A stretch of DNA of 44,843 bases from Tateyamaria sp. syn59 (GTDB taxonomy: Bacteria > Pseudomonadota > Alphaproteobacteria > Rhodobacterales > Rhodobacteraceae): positions 363,976 to 408,818 of the forward strand of contig NZ_VCBA01000004.1 in NCBI RefSeq assembly GCF_007995245.1, given 5' to 3'. This document shows positions 33,456 to 41,059 of the stretch, piece by piece; position 1 is the stretch's first letter, and each line of letters begins with the position of its first letter. The position numbers and the translations under genes were made by a program. The notes below the pieces were generated by a model. It saw nothing but the letters and a program-made list of their open reading frames with translations, was not told the origin of the DNA and did no database searches.

Positions 33456-34967
33456 TCAGCCGTTGACCACCTGCCGTTTGCGGCGCACCAGCTTTACGGC
33501 GGGCCACAAGATCAAAATGAGTGCGATCACCGTGATAGGGGCAGCAATCGGCCGGGTGAAGAAGATCATCGGATCGCCCGATGACAAGAGCAAGGACTGA
33601 CGCAGGGTCGGTTCGGCAATTGGGCCGAGCACGATGGCAAGAACGGCAGGGGCCAGCGGGTAGTCAAACTTGCGCATGAAGAAGGCGCTTATCCCAAAAA
33701 TCACGATCAGCCAAATGTCATGCATACTGCGCGTGGCCGCGAAGCCGCCGATGATCGAGAGCACGAAGATCAAGGGGGCGAGAATGGTGAACGGCATCCG
33801 CAACATCCAAACGAACAGCGGTATGAACGCGAGGTTGATCAAGACCGCCACCAGGTTCGAGATGTAGAAAGATCCGATCAGGCCCCAGACGAATTCGCTC
33901 TCGTCAACGAACAGGCGCGGGCCCGGTGTGAGACCCCACATGACCATCCCGCCTAGCAGAATCGCGGTGGTCGGTGAGCCCGGAATGCCGAGGGTCAGCA
34001 TTGGCAGCATTGAACCCGTTGAGGCCGAGTTGTTCGCAGCCTCGGGCGCGGCCACACCATCGGGGGAGCCTGTGCCGTATTCTTCGGGCTTGCGAGAGGT
34101 CATTTTGGCCACGCCATAGGCCATCAACGATCCCGGTGTCGCGCCAGCGGCCGGCAGAACCCCCACGAAAAAGCCGAGGACCGACCCGATCCATGTGCCT
34201 TTCCACCCCCGGCGCACAGACTCTTTGGTGTCCGAGAGCAGACCTTTGGCGGTCATCTTGGGGTTTGTGGTGGTCACGTCACCGCGCGTTTGCTCGATGG
34301 TCCAAAGCATCTCACCAATGCCGTAGACGCCGATCGCAAGCACGATGAACCCAATCCCGCGCAGGAAGCCCTGAATATCGAACAGAACGAGGCGCGGCTC
34401 GCCTGAGATGGTGTCAAAGCCCACCGTCGCGAGGACAAGACCGAAGCAGATCGAGAAGATCGTCTTGGGGATGTCATCCCCACCAAGGCCGACGAAGGTC
34501 GCGAAGGCGAGCAGCATCAGGGCAAAGATTTCTGGCGGTCCGAAAGACAGCGCCACGTCTGCGAGAAGCGGGGCAAACAGGCTGAAAAACACCGTGGCGA
34601 CCGTGCCGCCCACGAAAGACGCCAATGCCGCCGTCACAAGGGCGAGGCTCGCACGCCCTTGAAGCGCCAGGGGGCGTCCGTCGAAGGTTGTCGCCACAGC
34701 GGTAGAGGCGCCCGGAATGCCAAGTGTGACAGACGAGATCGCCCCGCCGTACATCGCGCCATAGTAGATCGCCGCAAGAAAGATGATGGCAGATGCGGGT
34801 GGCACGAGAAATGTCACTGGCAGAAGGATCGCAACGCCGTTGACGGACCCCAAGCCCGGCATCGCGCCGATAAACAGTCCCACAGCCACGCCCACGACGA
34901 TCAACATCAGGTTGATCGGTTGAACCGCCGTCGCGACGCCATCGACAATGAGTGAAAAGACTTCCAT
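33456..34967 (-). CDS. tctA: Tripartite tricarboxylate transporter large permease TctA
   Basis: TctA is the 11-12-helix translocating subunit of TTT secondary transporters, which take up di- and tricarboxylates captured by a periplasmic TctC. The 503-residue protein has the N-terminal signature GLFIGAMPGLGSVNGVAILLP, the GAMYGGAISSVTLGIPG loop, and its second-half repeat GVLPAAGATPGS with NNSASTGSMLPMLTLGIPGS. GAGGAT lies 5 bases before ATG 34967. Order in the operon is tctC-tctB-tctA, with a gap of 24 bases to tctB. Confidence 0.96.
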   Translation of the reverse strand: MEVFSLIVDGVATAVQPINLMLIVVGVAVGLFIGAMPGLGSVNGVAILLPVTFLVPPASAIIFLAAIYYGAMYGGAISSVTLGIPGASTAVATTFDGRPLALQGRASLALVTAALASFVGGTVATVFFSLFAPLLADVALSFGPPEIFALMLLAFATFVGLGGDDIPKTIFSICFGLVLATVGFDTISGEPRLVLFDIQGFLRGIGFIVLAIGVYGIGEMLWTIEQTRGDVTTTNPKMTAKGLLSDTKESVRRGWKGTWIGSVLGFFVGVLPAAGATPGSLMAYGVAKMTSRKPEEYGTGSPDGVAAPEAANNSASTGSMLPMLTLGIPGSPTTAILLGGMVMWGLTPGPRLFVDESEFVWGLIGSFYISNLVAVLINLAFIPLFVWMLRMPFTILAPLIFVLSIIGGFAATRSMHDIWLIVIFGISAFFMRKFDYPLAPAVLAIVLGPIAEPTLRQSLLLSSGDPMIFFTRPIAAPITVIALILILWPAVKLVRRKRQVVNG

Positions 34968-34991
34968 GGAGATCCTCGATGCAGGGCTGCG

Positions 34992-35495
34992 TCAGTAGAT
35001 GATGTCGTACATCATGTCGAAGAAGGGCTGCGTGAACGGCAGGCCCTGCGGCATCGAGATGTACATCGCGCCCTCGAAGAAAAAGAACAGCCCGATGGGC
35101 AACGCGATCGCGATCGCCAGCGTCAAAAGCCACGAATGCCGCCCCAGAAAGCGCAGGTAGTAGACAAGGAACAAGCAGATGGCGCCGTACATGGATATGA
35201 TGGGGATGAGCGCCACAAATGCCACGACCCCGCCGCCAACACGAGCGACGGTGCGCCACCCGAATGCGTCCATCAACGGCTCGTCCGAGACCGATGCCGG
35301 GCTGCGGCCGCGCCACCAATTCCACGCGATGGCCGCGCAGCTTAGCAGCATGCCAAAAGACAACCAAAAGGGCCAAAAGCCGCCACCGGGCCCTTGTCCG
35401 CTGATGTAGCCGATGGGAAGCTCAGTGCTCTTCCACATCAGATACAGAGAAAGGAGGGCAAGAAACCCTGCAAGTGATAGCTCACCTTGGCGCAT
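34992..35495 (-). CDS. tctB: Tripartite tricarboxylate transporter small permease TctB
   Basis: The 167-residue protein has four predicted membrane helices, the expected topology for TctB: LSLAGFLALLSLYLMW, a helix at FWPFWLSFGMLLSCAAIAWNW, VGGGVVAFVALIPIISMYGAICLFLVYYL, and LLTLAIAIALPIGLFFFF. It also has the family's YISGQGPGGGFWPFW loop. Sequence is poorly conserved in this family, so the call rests on topology and position between tctC and tctA. A strong GGGGGCAGGA precedes the ATG. Confidence 0.92.
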   Translation of the reverse strand: MRQGELSLAGFLALLSLYLMWKSTELPIGYISGQGPGGGFWPFWLSFGMLLSCAAIAWNWWRGRSPASVSDEPLMDAFGWRTVARVGGGVVAFVALIPIISMYGAICLFLVYYLRFLGRHSWLLTLAIAIALPIGLFFFFEGAMYISMPQGLPFTQPFFDMMYDIIY

Positions 35496-35522
35496 TCCTG
35501 CCCCCTTTTCCGTTGTCTTGGC

Positions 35523-36494
35523 TTAGCCGTCGATCTTGGACAGCAACTCACGGTGGTTTTCGACCTGCGTGGACCAGTAGGCGCGGGTCTCGGCCTCGTC
35601 CATCGGCAGGGGGGACAGGCTTTCGGACTTCAGGTAGTTCTGCCAGTCTTCGCCCTCGTAGACCTGGCCAAACACCTCACGGTAGTAGGCGGCGGCCTCA
35701 TCCGACATGCCCGGCGCACCAACGATAGCCCGCTGGTTGTAGTAGGAAAAGTCGTGCCCCAACTCCCGGATCGTCGGCACGTCCGGATAGGCTTCCATAC
35801 GCTCGTCCGAGAAGGCCAGCAGCGGCACGAAATCGCCCGCTTCATAAAATCCGTTGGCCTCGGCCGGGTTGTTGACGGTTGCCATGATCTGCTGACCGGC
35901 AAGATCACGTGCCACCGCGCCGCCACCATCGTAGGGGATGTAGTTGATATCGAGGTCATAGACCCCGGACATGTAGGCGATGACGATGGAATCCTCTTGC
36001 CCCGAGCCGGTGCCGCCCATGACATACTCGCCGCCCATCTCACGGACTGCAGCAAGGTATTCATCAAAGGTCGTAATGCCCGAGTCCGTGTGCACCCAGA
36101 GCACGAAGGGGTCGACGCCCATCATGGTGATGGGTGTGAAGGTCTCGATATCGACGCCCAGACCCTCTTGGCGGATCGGTGTCGTGTAGAATGAGTTCAA
36201 CGTGACCATAAGCGTATGGTCGGGATCACGGGCGTCCTTCAGATGCAACAGCGCCTCGGCACCAGATCCGCCGCCCCGGTTGGTGGGGATCAGAGGACGG
36301 TTCATCATGTCATTGGCTTCGACAACCGATTGCACGAAGCGTGCAATCTGGTCTGCACCGCCCCCGGCACCGGCCATGATCGTGAAATCAACCGGGCGGG
36401 TCGGTTGCCAGTCCTGTGCCACGGCGGAGATCGGCAATGTTGCAAGAGCGCTGCTGGCAGCCAGCCCAAGGAAAAGCCGTTTGGTAAGTGTCAT
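35523..36494 (-). CDS. tctC: TctC-type periplasmic solute-binding protein
   Basis: The 323-residue protein starts with a Sec signal peptide (MTLTKRLFLGLAASSALATL, cleavage near AVAQ) and then the two-lobe fold of tricarboxylate-binding receptors. Visible are WQPTRPVDFTIMAGAGGGADQIARFV, NRGGGSGAEALLHLKD and MGGTGSGQEDS. It should capture the substrate in the periplasm for TctAB. TctC ligands vary widely, including citrate, other carboxylates, nicotinate and terephthalate, so the ligand is not predictable here. GGGAGGA precedes ATG 36494 at a good distance; the open frame extends 33 codons further without a signal peptide. Confidence 0.95.
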   Translation of the reverse strand: MTLTKRLFLGLAASSALATLPISAVAQDWQPTRPVDFTIMAGAGGGADQIARFVQSVVEANDMMNRPLIPTNRGGGSGAEALLHLKDARDPDHTLMVTLNSFYTTPIRQEGLGVDIETFTPITMMGVDPFVLWVHTDSGITTFDEYLAAVREMGGEYVMGGTGSGQEDSIVIAYMSGVYDLDINYIPYDGGGAVARDLAGQQIMATVNNPAEANGFYEAGDFVPLLAFSDERMEAYPDVPTIRELGHDFSYYNQRAIVGAPGMSDEAAAYYREVFGQVYEGEDWQNYLKSESLSPLPMDEAETRAYWSTQVENHRELLSKIDG

Positions 36495-36613
36495 GATGTA
36501 GTCCTCCCTAGTGTAAACCGTCCTGTGGACGCGTAATGTCCGCGCGGTGTGCGGTATGCTCGTTTGTGCCCATGTCTCCGGTCGCCCGTGCATGTTGGGT
36601 TGGGCAAAGTTGT

Positions 36614-37465
36614 TTAGTGCGCCATCAGAATGGGCATTTCTGTTTGGTCGACGATGCGCTCGGTATTGCCGCCGAACAACATCTCGGTCTCGTGGCTGTG
36701 GCTGTACGCGCCCGTGACAAGCAAGCTGGCCCCGATGCTTTGACAGGCATTGAGAAGTTCGGTGGCGGGGTCCTTTCCATCGAAGTGAACGATGTCCGCG
36801 GTGATGCCGCGCAGCGCGTAGTAGTTCACCAAGTCGTTTGCGTTGGGTCCGTCGCTCTGCACTTTCCCGCCGGTCAGGATGCTGACACGTTCAGCCGCGT
36901 GGATGATGTCCAGAGACGATGCAACGGCCCGTGCGGCGGGCAGCGATCCATTCCAACCGATGGCGACGTGCTGCGCGAACGTGGCGTCCGGTTCCAGTTG
37001 CCCAGGACAGATCAAAACCGGACGGCCCGCACCATAAAGCGCTGCCTTCAAAGAACTTTGGCCAAGGTTGCGTTCCCGCTGCGGCTTTGGAAGCACGATA
37101 ATATCCGACAAGCGCCCCGCGTGCTTGACCACGTCAGCCATGCGTCCCTGCACTTCTGTAAAGGTACAGGTCACACCGCTGTTTGCGTTGGGTTCATCGT
37201 TAAGTCCGAACTCGCGCGCCAGCCTATGCAGTATCCCTCGAAGGTGGTCTTCCTGTCGCGTCGCAAGCTCACTGGCCTGCTCCATCATGACTTTGCGCGC
37301 GAAGTCGTTCAAAGGGACGCCCTGCGGCATCAGATCCCTTGGCTGCGCCCGGCAATGAACAACACTGACCTTTGCGTCATGTTTCTTGGCAAGTTCCGCC
37401 GCGTGCGCAAGAACGGTCGCCACCATGCCGTCGCCGCGCACCGGGACAAGGACGGATTTTATCAT
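36614..37465 (-). CDS. Tandem universal stress (UspA) domain protein
   Basis: The 283-residue cytosolic protein has two UspA-type domains, residues about 1-145 and 150-283. The first starts MIKSVLVPVRGDG and the second HVAIGWNGSLPAARAV, and the second ends with the nucleotide-binding-like GAYSHSHETEMLFGGNTERIVDQTEMPILM. USP proteins bind ATP or other ligands and help in stress responses; a specific role cannot be assigned. ATG 37465 has GGAAGG upstream. It precedes tctC by 119 bases on the same strand. USP genes beside periplasmic-binding-protein transporters are frequent in marine alphaproteobacteria, so co-regulation with the Tct cluster is likely. Confidence 0.9.
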   Translation of the reverse strand: MIKSVLVPVRGDGMVATVLAHAAELAKKHDAKVSVVHCRAQPRDLMPQGVPLNDFARKVMMEQASELATRQEDHLRGILHRLAREFGLNDEPNANSGVTCTFTEVQGRMADVVKHAGRLSDIIVLPKPQRERNLGQSSLKAALYGAGRPVLICPGQLEPDATFAQHVAIGWNGSLPAARAVASSLDIIHAAERVSILTGGKVQSDGPNANDLVNYYALRGITADIVHFDGKDPATELLNACQSIGASLLVTGAYSHSHETEMLFGGNTERIVDQTEMPILMAH

Positions 37466-37997
37466 CGTCTGACCTTCCCCGTGCCTTCGCGCTGCGTTTG
37501 ACGGGAATTCCATGGATCAGTGGTGGGCATTCTAGTCGACCGAGTAGCTATTGATCCACTAACATAGCTGCACGATTATTTCGTCAACGCGCTTTCAAAA
37601 GTAATAAACTTGCTTTGCCTTTTTTGTGAGCGTTTTTAAGCCTTTGTTAAGAAAATATTTTTCTGCATTCAGTGGTATACCGTGGATTTCGCAGTTGGAT
37701 CGCCGTCTCCTAGAGCAAACCTGCCGCGAACCGATGAATCGACCGTTACTGATACGAAGTCAGACCGGCACCGGGGCGCGTGTACCGTTCGTAATCCAGC
37801 GCGAACACGCAACATCATGTGGGCTTGCGCCTTGAATACATCTCGCCACCGGGTCGGCATGATGTGGCCTTCGGTCCCTGCCCCAGCGTACATCGGCCAC
37901 GCAGCGAGCTCGGGCTACCTGGGTTCACCAAACCGTCCACTCTTTCCCTGTGTCGCTTTTTAGCCGCGAATGACATGATCGCGGGCGCTAGGTAAAC
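37466..37997. promoter_or_regulatory. Gene-free region upstream of usp-tct with AT-rich tract
   Basis: I see no convincing gene in these 532 bases. An AT-rich stretch (about 37550-37670) contrasts with the GC-rich surroundings and includes the near-palindrome AGAAAATATTTTTCT. TCAGTGGT occurs at 37517-37524 and 37669-37676, the second joined to the palindrome GGTATACC. A related CCACT occurs in the opposite orientation at 37556. These look like operator half-sites for the usp-tct cluster, but no regulator gene is adjacent. The far side faces the 3-prime end of mrpG. Confidence 0.4.
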
Positions 37998-38381
37998 CTA
38001 ACCGCGCGAACTGTCCGAGCTTGTTTCCGGCGGGTCGCAATAGACCGACCAACCGTATTCCCCCATGCACTCGGGCACATCGTTCTCTTCCACGTTCCGC
38101 GCCAAATACGTTTTGGCGATGAAGTTCGCTGTGATGGGCGCGGTCAGGAACAAGAACAATGTGATCAGGAGTTCGTGGATCGAGACCTGCCCGGTCTTGG
38201 CATAGAAAAAAATCATCGACGCGATCAACACCCCGCCGACACCCAGTGTTGTGGCCTTTGTGGGCGCATGCAGGCGTTGCACCGAGTCCTTCAGCTTGAT
38301 CAGTCCATAGGACCCCACAAAGCCAAAGATGCCGCTGACAACGAGGGCGAGTGAAATGAGGATTTCCGCAACAATGTTCAT
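37998..38381 (-). CDS. mrpG: Na+/H+ antiporter subunit MrpG
   Basis: The 127-residue, three-helix protein is the small subunit G of the Mrp cation/proton antiporter. It begins IVAEILISLALVVSGIFGFVGSYGLI, followed by RLHAPTKATTLGVGGVLIAS, the most conserved part of the family, and a third helix LFLFLTAPITANFIAK. A hydrophilic C-terminal extension of about 25 residues is acidic and contains two Cys. It is the last gene of the six-gene operon, 9 bases after mrpF. Confidence 0.93.
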   Translation of the reverse strand: MNIVAEILISLALVVSGIFGFVGSYGLIKLKDSVQRLHAPTKATTLGVGGVLIASMIFFYAKTGQVSIHELLITLFLFLTAPITANFIAKTYLARNVEENDVPECMGEYGWSVYCDPPETSSDSSRG

Positions 38382-38390
38382 GGTGTGGCC

Positions 38391-38660
38391 CTATTCGATG
38401 ATGTCTCCGCGCAAGATGAAACGGCAATAGGCAACGGTGGACACGAAACCGACCATGGCGACCAGCATCGCTGGTTCGAAGTAAATCGCCGTTCCGCGCC
38501 AGACACCGTAGAGCACCAGCAGCGCAATGACGTTGATCACCATCGTATCCAGCGCAAGGATGCGGTCGGCGGCGTCAGGGCCCATTGCGATCCGCCACAG
38601 GTCCAGCAGTAGTGCCACGCCGTAACATCCGGCGGCAAACAAGAGAGCGTATTCGATCAT
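38391..38660 (-). CDS. mrpF: Na+/H+ antiporter subunit MrpF
   Basis: The 89-residue protein has three membrane helices and the MrpF landmark GPDAADRILALDTMVINVIAL, whose Asp residues lie in the ion-conducting part of the complex. Length and topology match the family. Its ATG overlaps the mrpE stop by 4 bases (ATGA). Confidence 0.93.
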   Translation of the reverse strand: MIEYALLFAAGCYGVALLLDLWRIAMGPDAADRILALDTMVINVIALLVLYGVWRGTAIYFEPAMLVAMVGFVSTVAYCRFILRGDIIE

Positions 38661-39148
38661 GGGAAGATCTCCAGAAGGCGGCGTTCGTAGCGGGATTTGA
38701 TCTCGTCTCGGATGGCGTCGGGGTCATCGGTGTGCAGGCAGTGCACGAGGATCGACCCACCATCAGCGGACAGCATGGCCGAGACCGTGCCCGGTGTCAT
38801 CGTGATCGTCCCAGCCAGGACTGTGATCGCCTCGGCCGAGGTCAGCTCGAGGGGGATGGGGATCCATTGCGACCGGATCTCTGTCTCACGCTTAAACAAG
38901 ATGATCATGGCCACCTGAACATTGGCCACGATGATGTCCCACAGAACGATCAGCACATACTCCGCGATCTTCAGCGGGCGGGCGATGGAGGGGCGGTTCG
39001 GCCAGTAGGCAGCTGTGAGCATCGGAATAATAAGGCCGAAGGCCGTGCCGAGGATCAGGTTGCCAAGGGTGAACTTGTTCACAAGTCCGATCCAAACCAG
39101 GATCAAGGTCAAGCTGAGGAAGGGATGCGGGATCAGACGGGTCAGCAT
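38657..39148 (-). CDS. mrpE: Na+/H+ antiporter subunit MrpE
   Basis: The 163-residue protein has two to three N-terminal helices and a cytoplasmic domain containing FKRETEIRSQWIPIPLELTSAEAITVLAGTITMTPGTVSA; the TPGT stretch is the MrpE hallmark. It helps assemble the antiporter. It starts 3 bases after the mrpD stop and ends overlapping mrpF by 4 bases. Confidence 0.93.
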   Translation of the reverse strand: MLTRLIPHPFLSLTLILVWIGLVNKFTLGNLILGTAFGLIIPMLTAAYWPNRPSIARPLKIAEYVLIVLWDIIVANVQVAMIILFKRETEIRSQWIPIPLELTSAEAITVLAGTITMTPGTVSAMLSADGGSILVHCLHTDDPDAIRDEIKSRYERRLLEIFP

Positions 39149-39151
39149 TCC

Positions 39152-40699
39152 TTAGCCCTCCTCTTCGTCCGCGCCCAAGACAGCCTCGACATAGCCTTCA
39201 CGATTGTGAAGCTGCGAAGACGTGCTGTCGAGATAGGACGACACCGGGCCTGCAAAAAGCGCCAGCGCCGCAAGAGCGGCGAGGCCTAGCATGCCTGGTG
39301 CGACCTGCATCACCGTCGCAGGCGGCGCGCCTGCCACGACACCGTCAGCAGTGTCAGGGGTCTCGGTTGCGGGTGCCGCGATTGCGGTAGACTTCCAAAA
39401 AAGAGTGCTCCCGGCGCGGGCGAAGCCGACGATGGTCAGAAGCGACCCGATCAGGATGGCCGACCAAGCCCAGCCGATGAACCCCGGCTCGCGCAGGGCA
39501 TCGAGAACCAGCAGTTTGCCAAGGAATCCGCTAAGCGGCGGCATGCCCGCCATGGCGATGGCGGCGGCGAAGAACAGCACTGCGAACAGGCCATTCTGCA
39601 CGGTCGGGGGTTCAGCGCTCAACGTGTCAGCGGATCGGCGTGTGACGACAAGGTCTGCAATCAGAAACAGGCAGGCCGCCGCAAAGGTCGAATGGACCAT
39701 GTAGTAGAGGGCCGCCGTCGTGGCGGTCGTTGAAAAAACTGCCACTGCCACCAAAAGTGTTCCCATCGATCCCACAACCGAGAATGCGATCAGCGGCATC
39801 AGGCGGCGCGCTCCGAGGACCCCGAATGCACCGACGGCGATGGTCACGATGGCTGCGGGAAAAAGCCATGTGGCGGCAAGATCCTCTGTGCCAGGGCTCC
39901 CCGGCCCGAAGGCCGTGGTGTGGATGCGCAGGATGGCGTACGCGCCCACCTTGGTCATGATCGCAAACAGGGCCGCAACGGGCGCAGGAGCATTGGAATA
40001 GGTGGCAGGCAGCCAGAACTGCACCGGGAAGAGCGCCGCCTTTACCGCAAAGACGATCATCAGCAGGATCGCCGCAACACGGACCAACGCGGCCTCGTCC
40101 GCCGGAATCTCGGGGATGCGCACCGCGAGGTCGGCAATGTTCAGCGTGCCGGTAGAGGCGTAAAGCGTGCCTAAGGCGAACAGGAACAGGGTCGACCCCG
40201 CAAGGTTCATCACAACGTATTGCAGGCCCGCGCGCATCCGCTCTTTGCCCCCGGAGTGGATCATCAAGCCGTAGGACGCGATCAGAAGAACCTCGAAGAA
40301 CACGAAAAGGTTGAAGATGTCGCCGGTCAGGAAAGCCCCGCAGATGCCCATCAGCTGAAATTGGAACAGCGCGTGGAAGTGGCGGCCTTTGGCGTCCCAT
40401 TCTGTCGCGATGGCATGAATCAGCACAATCAACGCGAGGGTCGAGGTCAGCAGCACCATCAAAGCCGACAATTGGTCCAGGACGAGGACAATGCCAAAGG
40501 GCGCGGGCCAGTCGCCAAGCCGATAGACATGGGTGATGCCGTCACCAGCCATGAAGATCAGCACCACCGCGATGGCGAGCAGTAGAACCGTGCCCGCGAC
40601 GGACGCCACACGTGCCAGGGCAATGTCATGACGCATCACGAAAGCGATCAACGGCGCCAAGAGGGCCGGCAGGATGACGGGCAGGACGATCCAGTGCAT
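39152..40699 (-). CDS. mrpD: Na+/H+ antiporter subunit MrpD
   Basis: MrpD is one of the two NuoN/NuoL-like proton-channel subunits of the antiporter. The protein of about 515 residues has some 14 membrane helices with the family sequences GDIFNLFVFFEVLLIASYGLM (conserved Glu in helix 5), KAALFPVQFWLPATYSNAPAPVAAL (channel Lys) and MAGMPPLSGFLGKLLVL. A GTG at 40702 and the ATG at 40699 are both possible; ATG overlaps the mrpC stop by one base (TGATG) and is preferred. The stop is 3 bases before mrpE. Confidence 0.95.
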   Translation of the reverse strand: MHWIVLPVILPALLAPLIAFVMRHDIALARVASVAGTVLLLAIAVVLIFMAGDGITHVYRLGDWPAPFGIVLVLDQLSALMVLLTSTLALIVLIHAIATEWDAKGRHFHALFQFQLMGICGAFLTGDIFNLFVFFEVLLIASYGLMIHSGGKERMRAGLQYVVMNLAGSTLFLFALGTLYASTGTLNIADLAVRIPEIPADEAALVRVAAILLMIVFAVKAALFPVQFWLPATYSNAPAPVAALFAIMTKVGAYAILRIHTTAFGPGSPGTEDLAATWLFPAAIVTIAVGAFGVLGARRLMPLIAFSVVGSMGTLLVAVAVFSTTATTAALYYMVHSTFAAACLFLIADLVVTRRSADTLSAEPPTVQNGLFAVLFFAAAIAMAGMPPLSGFLGKLLVLDALREPGFIGWAWSAILIGSLLTIVGFARAGSTLFWKSTAIAAPATETPDTADGVVAGAPPATVMQVAPGMLGLAALAALALFAGPVSSYLDSTSSQLHNREGYVEAVLGADEEEG

Positions 40700-41058
40700 C
40701 ACGCGCGCCCTCCGTCTTCGGTCTCGCCGTCGTCTGCCGTGATGTCGATCCGGTCGCTATCGGCCTCCAGAAATGCGCCAAGTCCGATCATCACCAGCAC
40801 CGCCGTCATGCCGAAGGAGATAACGATCGCCGTCAGGACCAGAGCTTGTGGCAGCGGGTCGGTATAGGTGGCCTCACCATACTTCGAAAGGATGGGCGAT
40901 TGGTCGATGGCCAGCCTTCCGCTGGCGAACAGGAACACGTTCACGGCATAGGACAGCAGCGCAAGACCCAGGATCACGGGGAAGGTTCTGAGCCGCAGCA
41001 GCAGGTAAACCCCGCCAGCCGTCAACACACCGATACTGCTTGAAATGATAAGCTCCAT
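40699..41058 (-). CDS. mrpC: Na+/H+ antiporter subunit MrpC
   Basis: The 119-residue, three-helix protein resembles NuoK. It begins MELIISSSIGVLTAGGVYLLLR and contains LGLALLSYAVNVFLFASG and DPLPQALVLTAIVISFGMTAVL, the typical MrpC sequence around DPLPQALVLTAIVI. The ATG at 41058 is one base after the MrpAB stop. The end overlaps mrpD, so translation is coupled. Confidence 0.94.
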   Translation of the reverse strand: MELIISSSIGVLTAGGVYLLLRLRTFPVILGLALLSYAVNVFLFASGRLAIDQSPILSKYGEATYTDPLPQALVLTAIVISFGMTAVLVMIGLGAFLEADSDRIDITADDGETEDGGRA

Positions 41059-41059
41059 A

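Noticed and set aside
37682..37963. 93-codon open frame between usp and mrpG
   Set aside because: No ribosome site, no similarity and mixed composition; I treat the region as non-coding.
37957..37984. Hairpin CCGCGA/TCGCGG next to a T run, as mrp terminator
   Set aside because: In the mrp transcript the hairpin is followed by A, not U, so it cannot be an intrinsic terminator for mrpG.
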